This document shows positions 63,380 through 64,000 of a stretch of 64,000 bases of DNA, in pieces. How positions within the stretch are numbered: the stretch's first letter is position 1; the number at the start of each line of letters is the position of its first letter. The stretch spans positions 1 to 64,000 of the forward strand of contig JBDHSU010000003.1 of NCBI GenBank assembly GCA_039808325.1, given 5' to 3'. The position numbers and the translations under genes are program-made. The stretch is from JAFKKS01 sp039808325 (GTDB lineage: Bacteria; Pseudomonadota; Alphaproteobacteria; Rhizobiales; Xanthobacteraceae). The notes below the pieces were generated by a model. That model was not told where the DNA came from. It ran no database searches and saw only the letters and a list, made by a program, of their open reading frames with translations.

Positions 63380-64000
63380 CTACGCCTCTTGCCGGGCGGT
63401 TTCCATCGCGGGTTTTCTGACTTCAAGTTCAGTCAATATAGCGTCGCCATCGCTTCCGAGCGGCCGCATCAATCCACGGGCGAGCGGCGGTGTGCCTTTG
63501 AGGCGCAACGGGCTCGCCAGCAGCGGCCAATTGTTCCCGGCCTCGTCCTTTGTATAAAATACCAAGCCGCGTGCGCGCGTCCGATCGGACGCCAGCGCCT
63601 CCGCGGCCGACAGAACCGGCGCGGCGCGGTGACCGGCGTCGCGCAGGGCCTGCGCAAGGTCCTCGCGCGTGAATTCTTCCGCGCGTTCCAGCACCATCGC
63701 GCTATCCGAGCGAGCGGAGCCGTCGTCCTCCACCATCACGAAGCCGTCGCTCGCCCGCAGGACCCTGGGGTGCAACGCGGACTCGTCTGCGTTCCACAGC
63801 GGCATGGTGAGCCACGACCCGACATCCTGCATCGAGAGATCGATGGCTTGACCGAGCCCGGTCCGGTCCCGCGCCTCGAGGGCGCCGAGGATCGCGACGA
63901 CAGCCATCTCCGCTCCCATGAGATCGGCGGACGAGATGCCGGACTTCACCGGGACATCGCCGGCGCGTGTCAAATCCATGAATCCGGACATCGCCTGGAT
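63380..64000 (-). CDS. CaiB/BaiF CoA-transferase, C-terminal part (gene continues past the window)
   Basis: About 206 residues of a family III CoA-transferase. The frame is open at the last base and reads IQAMSGFMDLTRAGDVPVK. GISSADLMGAEMAVVAILGA and RTGLGQAIDLSMQDVGSWLT follow, then a C-terminal CoA-binding region. The N-terminal half, including the catalytic Asp, lies outside the window. It is the first visible gene of the operon with the lyase, E1-like and Old Yellow Enzyme genes. Confidence 0.9.
   Translation of the reverse strand: MQAMSGFMDLTRAGDVPVKSGISSADLMGAEMAVVAILGALEARDRTGLGQAIDLSMQDVGSWLTMPLWNADESALHPRVLRASDGFVMVEDDGSARSDSAMVLERAEEFTREDLAQALRDAGHRAAPVLSAAEALASDRTRARGLVFYTKDEAGNNWPLLASPLRLKGTPPLARGLMRPLGSDGDAILTELEVRKPAMETARQEA

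Noticed and set aside
63550..63570. Another TTGTAT operator-like sequence
   Set aside because: It lies inside the coding sequence of the CoA-transferase and lacks the flanking bases shared by the three promoter sites.
1..64000. CRISPR arrays, prophage genes, insertion sequences, rRNA
   Set aside because: I saw no regularly spaced direct repeats, transposase or phage structural motifs, or rRNA sequence anywhere in the window.

Overview
The window is GC-rich, densely coded DNA from an alphaproteobacterium, almost certainly a member of the Hyphomicrobiales close to the Bradyrhizobium/Xanthobacteraceae group. Three observations support this. The ChpT, SciP (DUF1153), FlbD and EipA (DUF1134) set is alphaproteobacterial. 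The DUF3551 protein resembles proteins typical of bradyrhizobia. Two families of interspersed palindromic repeats match a type I recall from bradyrhizobial intergenic regions. I see no phage, insertion sequence, CRISPR array or plasmid function.

Layout. (1) 1-14.5 kb is a motility and cell-cycle block. It runs cheA (partial) and chpT, cysQ, a YHS protein, eipA, a membrane-anchored coiled-coil protein, a DUF2927 protein and a DUF3551 protein. The flagellar genes fliF-fliG-fliH-fliN-flbD follow, then sciP and fliK-flgD. A perfect CtrA box (TTAA-N7-TTAA) lies before the coiled-coil gene, a one-mismatch box lies before sciP, and a tandem GANTC pair lies before chpT. (2) 14.8-17.1 kb holds mnmA, a PmtA-like methyltransferase, a tRNA with anticodon CAT, and a repeat. 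(3) 17.2-36.1 kb looks like a catabolic island. It contains a D-2-hydroxyacid dehydrogenase, an FCD-type GntR regulator, an enolase-superfamily enzyme, and an eight-gene minus-strand operon (crotonase, HyuA, HyuB, epimerase, SDR, and a three-gene ABC importer). Divergent from that is a plus-strand operon (CaiB-type CoA-transferase, LivKHMGF importer, degenerate SDR). (4) 36.3-39.8 kb is a single-chain molybdenum/FAD/2Fe-2S fusion oxidoreductase. (5) 39.9-50.6 kb is an MdtABC-TolC type efflux operon, with an ECF sigma factor, a putative anti-sigma factor and a Metal_resist periplasmic protein just upstream. (6) 50.9-53.9 kb is a TRAP transporter. (7) 53.9-58.4 kb holds single housekeeping or stress genes and a candidate small RNA. 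(8) 58.4-64 kb is a minus-strand operon of a CaiB-type CoA-transferase (partial), an HMG-CoA-lyase-like enzyme, a 2-oxoglutarate dehydrogenase E1-like protein and an Old Yellow Enzyme.

How the parts may work together. The first block reads as a CtrA-centred module: ChpT relays phosphate to CtrA, SciP restrains CtrA, and EipA and probably the coiled-coil protein are outputs. In the island, sequence elements sharing a TTGTATNC core occur at the GntR/enolase promoter, at the crotonase/CaiB divergent promoter, and about 20 kb away at the TRAP promoter. This suggests one regulon linking three importers to an ATP-dependent ring-opening (HyuAB-type) and CoA-dependent pathway of unknown substrate. 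Everything said about substrates is inference.
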